DNA of 64,000 nt, from the NCBI RefSeq assembly GCF_921293095.1, contig NC_060248.1:13348744-13412743 (forward strand), given 5' to 3'. A program made the translations under genes and the position numbers. Shown piece after piece: positions 22,101-37,100 of this stretch; position 1 is the first letter of the stretch, and the number at the start of each line of letters is the position of its first letter. Source of the stretch: Ischnura elegans (taxonomy: Eukaryota > Arthropoda > Insecta > Odonata > Coenagrionidae). The notes under the pieces are model-generated. The model was not told the origin of the DNA. It searched no databases and saw only the letters and a list, made by a program, of their open reading frames with translations.

Positions 22101-25100
22101 CTTTTTACAAGTCATATATAAATCCAAAATATCCTCGTGTACCCATTGGGTCGGTTGGGGTAGTGGTAGCGTGTACGATTTCAAGGGAAGATTAGGATCA
22201 GGGTTCAAGACTTCATCATAGCATTATTCTTTGTTGTCTTCATGGTAATCATACGGCGTCAAGTTTATCATTAATTATAATTGCAGCAATCATTGACATG
22301 AGACAATTTTTTCATCATCATAATGGCGTTTAGGTATTTTAGCAGTGTCATTACAAACGCAGAGATACGATGACTACAAGGGTTGGTGTGCGCTAAAATG
22401 TTAATTTTTTCTTTGCTTATACTGACCAACTTCCACATTAAAAATGAAAATCACTCTTGCAAGAGCACATACCATTAAAGGCTCGCGGCAAGCAACAATA
22501 TGCGTACAGACATAATTAATAAGAACACAAAGCGAATATAAAATGCCATATATCTCGAACACTTGTAATTCACATTACTCCAAAGGGAGTTTACTTACTC
22601 AGCACCTACCAGTTTACCTCAGTAGCAGTGCTAAAAGAACCATTCCGAAATATTATTTCAATTAACAAATAGGAGGAAATAAAAGTTGATAACCCTGGAC
22701 CGGGCGCGCTGGCGTATAAAATACGTCAATCTTTGAAAACCAAGGATTTCAAGATTGTACGTACATTCTGGGCTAGAATAGTCTCGTGTATTCCTACAAT
22801 GTACTTTGACTGACTGTATTGCTAGTTTTCAAAGTTCGAGGTATTGTAGCTAATTTTTTAGATCAGCAAGATGAACCCGTCACCAGTGGAGTACAAATTA
22901 CGCCGCGCGACCTGCCGTGTACCTTTATATCTGTATCACCTATAAATGTACTAATTTCAACAAATAAAGATTAACTTTAACAAAAATCGTTTGTTATCAT
23001 ATATGCACATATCATGGGCAAAGTACGCATTTTGCCCGGTCGTGTAAAATAACAGTCGCGCCATAATTATTTAACCAAGCTACTTTCAGTTTATAAATTA
23101 CGTAGGTCTACGCGGAAGATGCTATATTTTGACTCAACACACTTTCTTATGTGACTGAGGTACCCATTAAGTAAATTATTATAATATAAATATCAATTTG
23201 ATCTTACAATACCTTCAAATGATCTTCAAAATAGAATATCATCGATAGGTAAGAGTCAGGAGCAGCCTTGAACCATTTATTCCGTAGCTTGTGCTTAAGG
23301 CACGAGAATGAATATCTTCTCCAGGCTTTTGTTTCGACGTTGAGATGAAATTTGGAACAAAAAATCATTTATAATTCTATTTTGAATTCATATTTTCGGT
23401 ACTAGACGACATTTTTAGGAAGCAAACTCCACCGATTCTCGGAAACTCTCGCCGCGCTAAAGAAGGCGACGGAATACAGCGATACTCCACTGGTGACTAC
23501 TGCCTTGTGACGTCACATCTCAATCAAGATGGAGGCACTGTGTTTCAGCGCAACATGAAATTTTCCGACTTTCAAAACGTTTTAAAGTGCATACCCCAGA
23601 TGCAGGAAATAAAAGTGACTATACTAATGTTTCTTTTTTAGGCTAAACTTTCAAATTCAGCAATAAAAAAATTAGTGCACTTCCCTATTAGTATGACGGG
23701 GGATTTAGATAAATGTCCTGGAAAGAAACTGACCAGCTAATTTATCAGCTTTTAAATGATTGGAAGATTCCACCCATTTGTTTTTCCTGAGTGCTAACTG
23801 TAATTGACTTCAAAAACGTACGGACTCTGAAATGAAGATACATCATAAAACTTCACAGTCACGCCTCTCGAACGAGACTACTGGCGCTTCGCTACGACAT
23901 CAACCGACTGAATGGCGCGCATTAAAAAAAGGAAGTTATGTCGCCGCACCCTATATAAGGCTGCTGCGCATTTTTATGTCAGTAGTCTGATTAAAAACTC
24001 ATTTTCGTTGTTTTGAAAGTCAATTTTTGACGAAAAAAGACCTGAAAGTTATTCGCAGTGTCGTAGCTAGGAATTTTTGCTTTGGCGGGGGATGAATGGG
24101 GATGGGGAAGGGCGACCTTCCACCCCTTTTAGGAAAATTTTGGAAAAATGCCATGCCTGCAAATACATTTTACATAATTTTAGCACTTAAAATTTTGAAA
24201 AATCCGTTCATTTCACTTTTAATTGAAATAGCGTTTATGTCAATTCTACGACGAGTGCACTACAACGCTGAATTAAAAAGTAAGCATTAAATTGTGGTTG
24301 AAAGTGTAATAGGCTGGTGTTCCTATTGATTTGAGCCGATTGTTTTTGCAGTTGTCAAATATAAAAAAGTAAAGAAAACAAAAAGTATCCAACTTGTTTT
24401 AAATAATAAAAGTTAATTTTTGTCTTGAAAAATACAGCAAAGCATTATTATTATTCAATCGGTCAAGTTAGATTTACGAAAATAAGTATCATTTTCGATA
24501 AGATCTGTAAATCTAACGATGGGAATTTTGAAGAACGGTCACAACAGCTAACATGGCAGCAGTATCCTCAAATATTGCCAAAGTTTCACGTCTCATTATC
24601 ACGCTCTATGAATTTGTTTGGAAAACAACAACATCGATTGGGTTATTTTTGCACCTATTTTATTTAGTGAAAATTTCTATCGACTGTCTCATTGGATGGT
24701 TTGAAAAGGGGTCGTCATTCCGAAAAAAATACACAATAAAAAAGTTTGTTATATTTTTTACATGGCTGTGATAATTTTTCAAGATATTTTTTCACTTATA
24801 ACGTCTTACACGAAGCCCGTAATGGACCATTTGATTTACGAAAAAATGTGCATTTCAAAATGCACCTTGTAAAATCGATTTCGAAAGTGAATTCCATGAA
24901 CGCATAGAAAAATACATGAAAACAATATTGAAAAATAATTCCTTTACTAATTTTAAAATAAGTTCTCGCCTGATTGAGATGAAAATCCAGTTTGGAGATG
25001 CGCTATTTTGTGCCCCGAGTGAAAAGTTCGTAGGGAAGAGAGTTTCACAGAATTCGCAGTGGCACCGCCGGATAGGAGAGAAACACTTTTATAAAATACT

Positions 25101-28100
25101 CAGCCAGGGCGAAAGACGTTCATCAAACTTTTCGATAAATTCATAGGAAAACGGTAGATGCCATAAAACTACACCCATCATATTCCTATGATATAGAGAA
25201 TTTTCAATTAACCCACTGTAACGGAGTAAAATGCATTAGGCACAGTAAAATAACAAAATAAACATTAATCATTGTTTCTCAGTGTACTGAATAAATACAA
25301 TAAATATAATGTAAAATAATTATAGCATAGACAGGAAGTACTTAGGAAATACTTTATTGGAAAAATTAACAACAAAAATAAATACAGCTTGTACAAAACA
25401 ATAACAAATACCTTGCTGCTCTTGGATCTCGTGGACTTTTTTTCGTGTACCTACACCACTCCCTGTAAACATATGCCTCTCTAATTAACATCGGAGCTAA
25501 AATTTTCAATCTTGGCAACATGCATGTGTGATAACTTACTGAGAATAACACCGAATATAACGATTTATCGACTAAGAGATACATATAAACATGTTTCGAT
25601 ATTTGGAAAACTACCTCGGTTACGTAGTATTTCAATTCCGTCGCATGAACGGCGATGAAGTTCACATGATTTGCCATTAGAAAAAAAATCCTTTGAATCC
25701 TGAATCGAACCACAGACCTTTGGCTTCGCGTGCCACTGCGCAGACCACCAGTGGCGCAGCGAGGGTTGGGGGTTAAAACCCCCCCCAGAGATCAGAGAAA
25801 TGCTTAGGTTTAATCCATTTTACTTAATTGGATTGATATTACTAATAGAATAGTGTAAGGATTAATAAAATATCCCTCAGAAAGCCGCAAAACTCACCAT
25901 TTTGAACCTTTTATCTTAAAATTCCGCAAGTTATTAGTCTTGCACCGACCACTTATCCTGGTGGGTATTCCATACCCCCACACACCCCGGTTTTGGTTGA
26001 ACCTAACCCCCCCCCCCCCCCAGCCTTAATTCCCCTTGCCTTAAGACCACAACTATATTCAGGTCCCATGGAAATTGACCGAAATCATGAACTTGGATAG
26101 CGCACAGATGGACGCAGTGGCCCGGAAAGCCAAAGGTCTGTGATTCGATTCCCAGTCCATAGGAATTTTTTTCTAATGGCAATTCATGTGAATTTTACCT
26201 AGACTATTCTACGATACCGAAATTTCAGCTGCCGACTTCCCGAGAACGCTGCCCTACCAGTACTCAGGGGCCGAAACGTTGGAAAATATGGACTCAATAG
26301 CAAGGCTCGAAACTCGAAAGAAGGTTTTGGGAAAGAAAAGCGTTTCTTAAAGCCTGAATCACCCGGTCATTTTAGTCCGTCCCTCAGAGTGATAGCTCCA
26401 GCGATAGGTTTTATATAAAAAACGTCAGTGTTGATTTTTATTATTGGTATGATGCTCCATAGGTTCAGAGAACAAATAATGAGAAGATAATAAGAATATA
26501 TCTCCGTTAGTTAACATGATTTTTCGATGAAGTAATTGCCTACTCCGCCCTGAACGGGATGTCTATTATAGACTTAAATTGCCGCGTAAATATTTCAACG
26601 TTGGCCTGAATAACGTGGTCATTTTTTCCGTCCCCAAGAGTGGTTTTTTAATTTATTTCACACACCACCGAAAGGCACTGTTCGGCCTTTACATCGGGAT
26701 TGATAGCATATAACAATCAAGCGTTCACAATCATCCATGCCCTGAATAAGGGTAGCTTAGCCAGGTGGGACTCGAACCCGCGACCTTCGGTTTGGCAGGC
26801 GAGGACTTCACCCCGCCGCCACCGAGGCTGGAAAGCATCTGGCCGGTTGGATGGCTCCAACAATAGATGTTCATGTACCAAAAGAACGAACGCTCGACGC
26901 ATCATTTTCTGCAGAGCCGGCCTTAGGGCGGGGCGACTGCCCCGGGCCCCGCGCTTTTGGGGGGCCCCGCGTTCGCGAAAAAAAATTAAAATATACGATA
27001 GTTTGAAAACGCAATTTCAACTATTACTGTATTGTTTAGTCCGTGCTAGACAAAAAATAATATTATGAAAAAGGAATAATAATGCAGTAATTTAAAGTAA
27101 AAAGCGCGCTTTTTATGTTTCTTTTACGTTATAATTTTATGAATAAATATAATTATAAATTTAATTTGTATTTTCCTATTTTGAACTCAAAGGCGTGATG
27201 GTATCATAACGGCGTAATTACGAAGTCTGAATTTGGGAGGGGAACTCATACTTAGCCAGAGAGTGGTAGGGATTCAAAATACTCGAGTTTGTAGATGGGG
27301 TATAGAGTTTAATATTTTAAGTGAAGGGCCCCGCACTGAAGGTTCGCCCCTAGCCCCGCACCTGCTAGCGCCGTCACTGATTTTCTGTATCACACAAACA
27401 CCACCTAGACCAGGTGGTGTTGATCACACAGTCATTCCAATCGTCCCTTTTTCCATAGCTTATTTCACTTTCTGTATTTACAACTGTTATTCAATTATAA
27501 TGCAAGCGCGGCGTTACAATCGCTGTTATTGGCCGTGCAATAGGGTGGTTTCCTATTACTTTTTTTATTGCCTAAATCGAAATATTATTACTTCTGGAGT
27601 ACGTATTTCACGCTTTTAGATTTTTAAAGGACGATATCTATTTTTCGCGATTAAATGAAAAGTGAATATTTTCAAGCGTGCGAAAACGCGACGGGTAAGT
27701 ATGAATGCCGGGAAAACTCCCGTGTGACGTCGTTCTGTTCCCGCTGCCGCAAGTGAGGTGACCTTGGGGCGAGGCTCTGAGCGCTGATACGACGCAGGAT
27801 GCAGGCAGGTAGCAGAGTACCATGCTAGCTGGTAGCGCTTGGCTTAAATAAGGATTATTAATACTTTATCAAACGAAGAAAACTTTCCGACCTTAGCCAG
27901 TTTTAATAGGTGATTATTAAGAGATGTTTCCCTGAGCTCTGTGCCTCATGCATGCATTGGTAATCTCAGACGATGTAAAACTCCTATCTACTCGTATAGA
28001 AACTAGGTCCCTTTGACGTCACGTGGAGTGGCATCGCATGGGATCCAATCTGGCCTCTTTCGAATGAGATTAAAATTGGCCATTGCCATTCGTCTAAACT

Positions 28101-31100
28101 GGGATTTCCAAAACCAAATAATTTGTATATTATGAATACAGTAATGGTAGGTAACGAATCGCAATCAATGTTTTACGTTTTCTCTGATGAAGGTAACTAC
28201 CCTATTTGATCGGCTGATAGACGGGACCAGCGATAATTTCAGCAATGGGCTGGGATTTCCATCCCTGGAGCCACAGCGGGAAATGATCGTGTGAAACGGT
28301 CATTTATCCGCAATCATTGGAGCGATCGCTGAAGCTATCGCTCACGTATGGACGGAAAAAATGATCGTGCGATTTCGCCTAAAGTGATGGAGAAAAGGAT
28401 AAGAATGATTGAAAACCCGATGATTGGAAATGAATTCAATATTCCACGCTTTGCCAATGATGTTGCTACTGTACAAAAGCAGGAACCAAGGAATACCTAT
28501 ATATATAACTCACGGAGCGCAGATAAAGAATTGTTTCAGATATAAAACACTTACATAATGAAAAAAGAAAACTAGTCACTTGCTTTCAAACGAGAGAAAG
28601 CTGTGGCTAACGTTTCCCTTAAGAGGGTAAAGAGAGATTGGAGCGAGTATTTGTACCTCGGGTGAATGTTTGTTTGGGATGGAAGAGGCATCAAACTCTA
28701 TATATCCCAAACTTAGATAGCCTTTGTGGCAGAAAGGTTGTTACTGCTCCTGGGCTGGAGGAGGCGAGGGAGCGGTTACGCGTGAGTTTATTCGTGAGGG
28801 CGCTACATTCGATCAGAAGCATATCTTCAACGTTTTGCAATATAACTTTGTGGCACCTAGAAATCGTGGCTAAGTATTGAAACTTACAATCAGTTAATTC
28901 CGCGAAACTTATTATTTGGCAAATATATTTTTACCTGTCGTAGACGAAGGTCGATAAATTGAATTTTATTAAGAACTTGAACTTATGACATACTATGCCA
29001 AGCTATTCGATAAGGATCTGCAATCAATATATTTGCAAGAATCGTTTCATTTTTCTCGTAATTGCATTCCCCTCAGTCAATATATTCTCCTATTGTATTA
29101 TGTTCCTTGCTTAGGTGTTGTGCGGAGAACACTCCATCCGTTGGATAGGACGCTAAGCCGTGGTACCCTTTGCGCCTTTCTTAAATAGGGCCTGATAACA
29201 CTAACGAGTTCTCCTTTGTACATAGCCCACATAAGAATGGCTGTAATGGCCTAAACTGGAACAAAGGCCCAATGGAAACACATTTATATATTGTGTCAAA
29301 TTATTAAAAACAATTATTATCTTACCTGTATAAACAAATAGAATTTAACACCAATACAGAAAAACGCATTACACGTAAGAAAGAAACTCTATCAATAGGG
29401 TAGTTTCCTTCATCAAAGAAAATGAAAGGCATTAATTGCGATTCGTTACCAACCATTACTGTATTCATAATATACAAATTATTTGGTTTTAGAAATACCG
29501 GTTTAGACGAATGGCAAGGGTCAATTTTATCCTCATTTGAAAAAGGTCAGATTGGTGCCCATGCGATGCCACTCCACGTGACGTCACAGGGACCTAGTTT
29601 CTATACGAGTAGATAGGAGTTTTACATCGTCTGAGATTACTAATGCATGCATGAGGCACAGAGCTCAGGTAGACATCTATTAAAAATCACCTATTAAAAT
29701 TGCCTAAGGTCGGAAATTTTCCTTCGTTTGATAGGGTATTAATAATCCTTATTTAAGCCAAGAGCTACCTGCTAGCAGGGTACTCTATGGTACCGCCATG
29801 CTCGGCAGCAAGCAACCTGTATCGTAGCGGCGTTCATAGTCTCGCACCCAGGTGGCCTCACACAGCAGCTGCCATACGCCACACGGGCTTTTCCCAGCAT
29901 TCATACTTAACTGTCGCGTTTTCGCGCGCTTGAAAATTTTCACTTTTCATTAAATCGTGAAAAATAGATATTGTCATTTAAAAATCTAAGAGCGTGAAAT
30001 ACGTACTTCAGGAGTAATAATTTTTCGATTCAGGAAATAAAAAAATAGGAAACCACCCTATTCGAACATATCGAACCATTTTGTATGGAAAGTCTTTCCT
30101 CATTTGCTTTTGCAATTTATGGAAGTTTTTGCCAGAGATAATGACATTACTTAATTACGCTAAGGTATTCAATGCAAAACTACCAGAAACTTCTTCAAAT
30201 TGATATTCTGTTTTTAATTATCTACTTAAAGTATTAATTGTTTTGTAAATTGTATTCTATTATTTTGTGTTTGGTGCCATACTCTGCACTGTTGTATGAA
30301 TTTATGCGATTTGATGCGCTCTGTAGCATATCTGATTTCTTAATGCTACCCCTTATCTTCTATATTTAAAATATCGTCGCAGGGGCGTAATCAGGACGAT
30401 GTGTTTGGGGGGCCAACACTGGGGAAGGGGGTAGAACCCCTTTCTGGAGAAAATGTGAAAATATTTATCTCTATAAAACACATTTCATGCTTTTTGGATC
30501 TTAAAATTACAAAATTGATGGGTATTCGGGAAGCTGTTTTGCTAAAACACATTGGAGGAGTAGAATAAATTTGTTCATAGTCTAATATTTTTCTGCTACA
30601 ATTAATTGGGTCGTTGGGCGGTGTCCACTGTGCCCACTGGGGTACAGTGGCCCCCCCTTACTATGCCACTTTGACGTAGTATGGAGGTATTAAGTTGGAC
30701 TCTGTGACTAACGTATTCATAAGTTGTGTAAGCTTCTTCTGCTATTAGGGATAGACTTGTCCCAGAGTAAATAAAGTGATCTATTATTATATATTATCAA
30801 TTGAAAATATTTTGTCTCATCCTCTCCCAGGGGCGCAGCCAGGAATTAAGGCTAGGGGGGGTTTCAGGCGCAACTAATACTGGGGGGCTTGGGGGTATTG
30901 CATACCTGCCAGGTTAATCGGGAGGTGCGGAGTCCTTCCGCCGGAAAAAATTAAGATAAATGGTTCAAAATGGTGATTTTTACGGCCTTCTGAGGGATAT
31001 TTTATTAATCCTCACACTATTCTATAAGCAATAATAATTCAATTAAGTAAAATAGATTTAACTTTAAAATTCCTGTGAGCTATGGGGGGGCCGGTTTATC

Positions 31101-34100
31101 CCCCAAACCCCCCCACCCCCCCTACGCTGCGCCACTGTCCTCTTCTAACCCGTAGAGCGTAGACTCACCTTTGACGTACATATATTTGATATTATCATCC
31201 TCTTCAAACCTATTTTCCGTTAAGCACAGGCATATATAACCATACTCACCATTAGAAACAAGTTGTAGATCCATTTGAGAACGAAAAGTGAGAGTTGAAT
31301 TCGGTCGGTGTTTACCAATTGGAAAGATGCGTGAAATTAGCAAAGTTTCAATCTATTTATGAAGGCATAGCATAGAGAATTGTCATGGGGGGTCGGGTGG
31401 ATGTGTTGGCTTCATACCTCATGGGATCGTGTACTCATCTCGGCGGTGTCGGCGAATTTTCAGAGATCTGCTACCGCTGTGAGGCTCAAGGAGGCGAGTA
31501 GACGGTTGCACAAGAGCATATTCGTTTGGGCGCTGCATGGATCAGAAGCTTATCTTCCATGTTTTGCGAGGTTACTTTGTGAATACACTTTTGCTAGCTA
31601 TGAAACAGCCTATTGGGAATCTTTACAGGAGTGTAGAGCAAAGTACAGGCTAAATTTACTTCGAAAATTTGGAGAAGAGTTTTTCCCCTGACGACGGGAA
31701 ACATATCCTTCGTTTGCCAATGCACTATGGAAGACGTTATCTCGACAAAAAATAAAGGATAAATACTTCGAATCAGAGAGTTTTGAAATGCCATTCTTTC
31801 CTTGTACTATTAGAGATAGCAACGGTGTCTCCATTAATGACGTCACTCACTAGGAAATTACATGTTAATTTTAGATTCTTCTAACCTTGCATGTATTTAC
31901 CATATAAATTACCAACCGTTGCGTTGGTATGATTTGCCTTTGCATGAATGTGCAAGTATCTTATCCGTTATGTTTTTATGACTGTGTGGTGTGCATGTTG
32001 GAGTCCTCTTACATGTTGCTGATTAGTCACTAGGGTTATGACTTTTTGTAAAAAATTTGATTTCCTGTACCACAAAAGGATGAACTTTTGCCTAAAAATA
32101 ATGTCAAAGGCTTATTTTAGATCTATTATTTAAAAACGTACCCCAACAAGAAATTGCTAATTATAATTTCAGTCATATACAAGGTACATCCATGTTCTTT
32201 CTAGAGTCCACTCAAACGTTCTTCAAAGATCTCAATCTGTATGATGGAACTCTATAGAGTAGTCTAGATGTTTGTAAGGCTTTCTAAAGTCTTTTATGAC
32301 AGTATTGAACTTTAAAATACTTAATAGAAGTGTTCAGAAAGTTCTAGAACATTCTCCAATGTTTAAGTATGTAACTGTATAAGTTTGTGCTCATCTTATT
32401 AATTTGTTCCAAGTCTCCAACTGCAATTTGAAATCATAATGTCACCAATGGTCACCACCCGCCAAACACATTGAGGTGGCTCGCGGGGTATTATGAGATT
32501 GTGGATTCCTGCTTTAAATGGCCTGCACTTCTGCCCTCTTCGAAAGACGTGGTCCCCTTGGCGCCTTTCTTAAATAACAGGCTAAAGCCGAGTTTCTCTC
32601 CATCCTTCATTCTCCACCCCCTCCGTCAACGCGCAAATAGGGTAGTTTCCTTCACCAAAGAAAACGAAATGCATTGATTGCTATTCGTTACCCACCATTA
32701 GGGTTTTCATAATATACAAATTATTTGGTTTTAGAAATCCCGGTTTAGACGAATGGCAGGGGTCAATTTTATCCTCATTTGAAAAAGGCCAGATTGGCGC
32801 CCATGCGATGCCACTCCACGTGACGTCACAGGGACCTAGTTTTATACGAGTAGATAGGAGTCTTAATTGTCTAAGATTACTAATGCGTGCATGAGGCACA
32901 GAGCTCAGGGAAACATCTCTTAATAATCACCTATTAAAACTGGCTAAGGTCGGAAAGTTTTCTTCGTTTGATAAGGTTTTAATAATTCTTATTTGAGCCA
33001 AGCGCTACCAGCTAGCAGGGTACTCTGCTACCTACTAGCATCCTGCGTCGTATCAGCGCTCAAAGCCTCGCCCCAAGGTCACATCACAATGCGGTAGCGG
33101 GAACCAGAATGACGTCACACGGAGATTTCCCGGCATTCATACTTAGCCGTCGCATTTTCGCGCGCTTGAAAATTTTCACTTTTCATTCAGTCGCGAAAAA
33201 TAGATATCGTCATTTAAAAATCTAAAAGCGTGAAATACGTAATCCAGGAGTAATAATCTTTCGATTTAGGCAATAAAAAAATTATAGGAAATCACCCTAT
33301 TGAGCACATTCGCTACGAGGTATTGCATAACACCAAGGCGCTGCAATGTAACTCTGCCTCACTTATGGATAGAAATTTAGTTATTAATGTAGAAAAATAC
33401 ATTGAATATGAACGATAAAAACAATACTTGAATCGACTATTTCATAATCACCGTGTACAATACGAATGATGGCGATGGGGCTCATTTTTGGGACTGCAAA
33501 TAAGCATGACTGAATAAGAGAATAATCGCCTATGGATATGAAGGTGCTAAAAAGAATACATCTTTTTTGCACCTCCATGTCCATAGGCGATGATTATAAC
33601 CATGCTAACGATTGATATATTCATGTACAACGTTTCCATTTGAAGATAGCTAATCCTTCGTATTTGTAGGAATTGACATTGGAAATAGATACCTAATCAA
33701 AATATGAACAAATTAATGCAGATATTTTCAGTTTAAGTTCAGAAAATAATACAGTAAGTGTATACATTTATTGAGGAAAATGTTATTATTATTATTGTAT
33801 TGTACAAGTTACAAGTTGGCTATTTGCCTGGTGGTAACAGTTTATACAAAATAAAAAAAAAACAAAAATATTGTAAATGAAAATTACATCACCAAAATGA
33901 AACTAGATAGTGGATATTTAAAATTCAATGATATTAATTTTCCAATATAAATCCTCTACACCTCTTCTTGAAAATCCTTACGCTGTTAGGGTCGGGCTTA
34001 AACAGTTCTGTAGGGAGTCTATTCCATTCCGTAATCGTCCTGTTGAGGTACGAGAATTTCTTTACGTCAGTCCTTTGTGGCCGGCATTTCATCTTGTATT

Positions 34101-37100
34101 GGTGATCATGCCTACCAATATAGCTGGGGTATTCAATCTTCTTCCGTAGTTCCCCCATGCCTTATCCCACTTAAGTGTGCGGAAGAGTGCGCAAAGCCTA
34201 TTTATTTTTCTTCTCCGTCCTAGTGTTATGATGAGATAAACGTAGCGATTCTCGCAAAGATATTGATTTCAGTCTCAAAGGAACTTCATCCGTATGATCA
34301 ACCAAATTGTTATCAGCAAACGTAGTGGCAGTTAGGGCGGACGCAATATAGCTTGGATGTGTTGCATATCACCAAGGCGCGAGGAAAGTAATCCCTCCCA
34401 AAACATCGACCTTAATTCGCCCCTTGGTTCTGGCAATGTAGTACACACTGAACATAGTACATAATTATGTCTAAGGTTATCGCCGTAGCTCGCTATGGGA
34501 TAAAAATCAAAGCGTGTATAAAAGGTGCAATAGGCTCTTAAATGCTAGCACTGGTTGTCTGCCTTGCTTCGTTTTTTCATCGCTGGATAGAAATTCTTTG
34601 AATCGTGGACTCTGTTATGCCGCAAAGAAATCAGGTTCAGCCGTTGTTTTTAATTTCGCAACCAAGCGCTCACACAATTCTTCGTTTCGTTTAAATGCCA
34701 AGGAATCGAATATTTGAATGGTAATTTTGCTACACGTATAGCCTTAGTAGTCGTCGAAATTTTCATTTTGTCGCTCCGTAGCAGATATGACAAAATAATC
34801 ATGAAAAATGTCTTTAAAAACCCTTGAAAATTATGAATGTATTTTTTGAAATCCTACCAATTGTGACGCCACGATCGCCGAAACATCTTGACCACAGGAA
34901 GCGACCATAGTCGCTGAAAAAAAGCGTTGATAAATTGACTCGTGGATCAATTAAATTTTCAATAATTTGTACGCATTACAGATACTATGACTCCTCATTC
35001 CTCTAACTCTCATTCCTCTGATTCAGAATAACCTTTGGTTTTATTATATAAAATTTTCGAAGATAAGGCTATCGCTTTGTGGAGAATGCTTACCAATCAC
35101 CAATTTCGCTGAACACAATTTATTTCAATGTCTTTTTAAGGTTTCGGAACTCTACTGTCGTTTTCGGGAGCCCAACTGTGAGCTTTCAATGAGGAAGTGC
35201 AGAATAAAAAACTGCTTACTTCAGACACGGTATTTTATGAAACTAAGATGGTTAATATTGCTACCAAAATATAAGAACGCGAGTACAAATGAGTTGACAA
35301 TAGATTATTCCATCGTCAAGTAAATACACACACTCCGAAAAATCGATCGTTTCCCAAGCAGAGAAATCTCACGAATTATGCCGTTACGCACTTGATAATT
35401 ATTTTCCCACCGTGTACAACCGCAGGAAGAGTTTGTCTCTCGCCTTCAACAGGTGAATTTTCTTCTTTTCCGTTTCATTCACTAAATTGCCTGAATCGCA
35501 AGATTAAGATTTTTCCGTCCTTCAAGGGAATACGGTCATTCTCAACCTCATGATTCATGAGATTTATGCATTGGGGAAGCGATCGTATTTTTAGGAGTCA
35601 ACGTATTTACTTGACGATGGAATGATCTACTATTAACTCATTAGTAGAGATACGTGAAAATAGCACTTTTATTTTTATTTTATCGCACTTTCAATAACTG
35701 TTTGTCGCATTTTGTAGCGTCTATTTTTTATTTTCATAATGAGGTAGATGACGATAAAATGTAATGTAACACAGTTATATGACAAAATACAGAATATTTT
35801 AAATAATTATGTTGTAGAACAATAATAAATTAAGGAATAACACGTATAGTGGCGGAGGTGTAGCTTGCCAGCGCCCACTTGTAGTTCGCGGCCACGTAGA
35901 GTCCCAGCCAACTAGTAGCTGGCCAGTCGCTCACATGCTTTAAGCGGTGAGTGTCGGCGGAGCATTTAAACTGCGCTCGGCACAAAATGTACGAATTTTG
36001 CCGTCGAAAAGGCAAATTAACGTAAAAATATCATAAAACTCCTATCATCGCACCTATATCTCATTTATTTGCGCACATTGCATCTATATCGCATTTATCG
36101 CATTTGCAATTTTCACGCATCTCTACTCATTAGTACTCGCGTTCTTATATTTTTGCGGCAACCTTAACCATTCTAGCTTCATACAATTGCGTTTCTGAAC
36201 TGTGCAGTTTTTTATTCTGCACTTTCTAATTGAAAACTCACTGTTTTTCCATCGCTTACACCAATGGGACTACGTAGAGGAGACCCGATTCCATCCCAAA
36301 GGAGACCGATTTCTGTTTCCACTTCGGTCGCATTTTAATCGGTTTTCAAAAGTGTCCGCGGCGCGGTGATGAGTGCAATGCGATCCACTTTTCTCCAACA
36401 TTTTGAAGCGTAATGTTGTGATTTCTATGAATGGCATTGAGCTTTAATGTATTTAATAGATCACATCTTCGGGTAGGTATATAAATTTCGGTTCAAACCG
36501 CCAATTATACCTTATATCCTCGTGAAACTCTGATCAATTTATCCGTCAGCGATGCGAGTGACGACTTTTGTTAGCCCAATTAAATACACCATGGTTACCA
36601 ACCATTTTTGAAGCCAACTTGAGAATCTCCTTTTGTAAAATTCGTGGCTTACACCGACACTTTCCGCATTTAAAACTGTCATTCAGTCAAAAGCCAAGAG
36701 TGGCATTACAATCGCTCAAAGCGGCCGTACGTTCTTATTGGCCGAAAGACGGTGACAGCGATGGTTTCAGCGACGGAAAAAGGGGCGTGCCGAGTGATGA
36801 AAAAAAAGGGATAGGATTTCCATCCCTGGAGCCATCGCGGAAAATGATTGCGTAAAACGGTCACATTTCCGCCGTCATTGGCTCGGAAGGGACGGGGAAA
36901 TAATGATCGCGTGATTCAGGTTTTATCGAATATCTTCGATAAACAATGGAGACTCCCAATCGTTAGAAACCTTTGAGCAATTCAACAAACGGAACTTTAT
37001 CTGCGTCAACGCTGTGAGGCACTTAAACTTATATAAGTACGTACCCATGTGAGATGTGTAAATATTTCCATGTCTATTTTTCCTTTCTGTCTTTGGTTTC

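Noticed and set aside
26755-26830. tRNA gene on the - strand (clear B box GGTTCGAGTCCCA)
   Set aside because: The anticodon and acceptor arms do not pair, and the same head with a common body recurs at 51930 and elsewhere, so it is a SINE.
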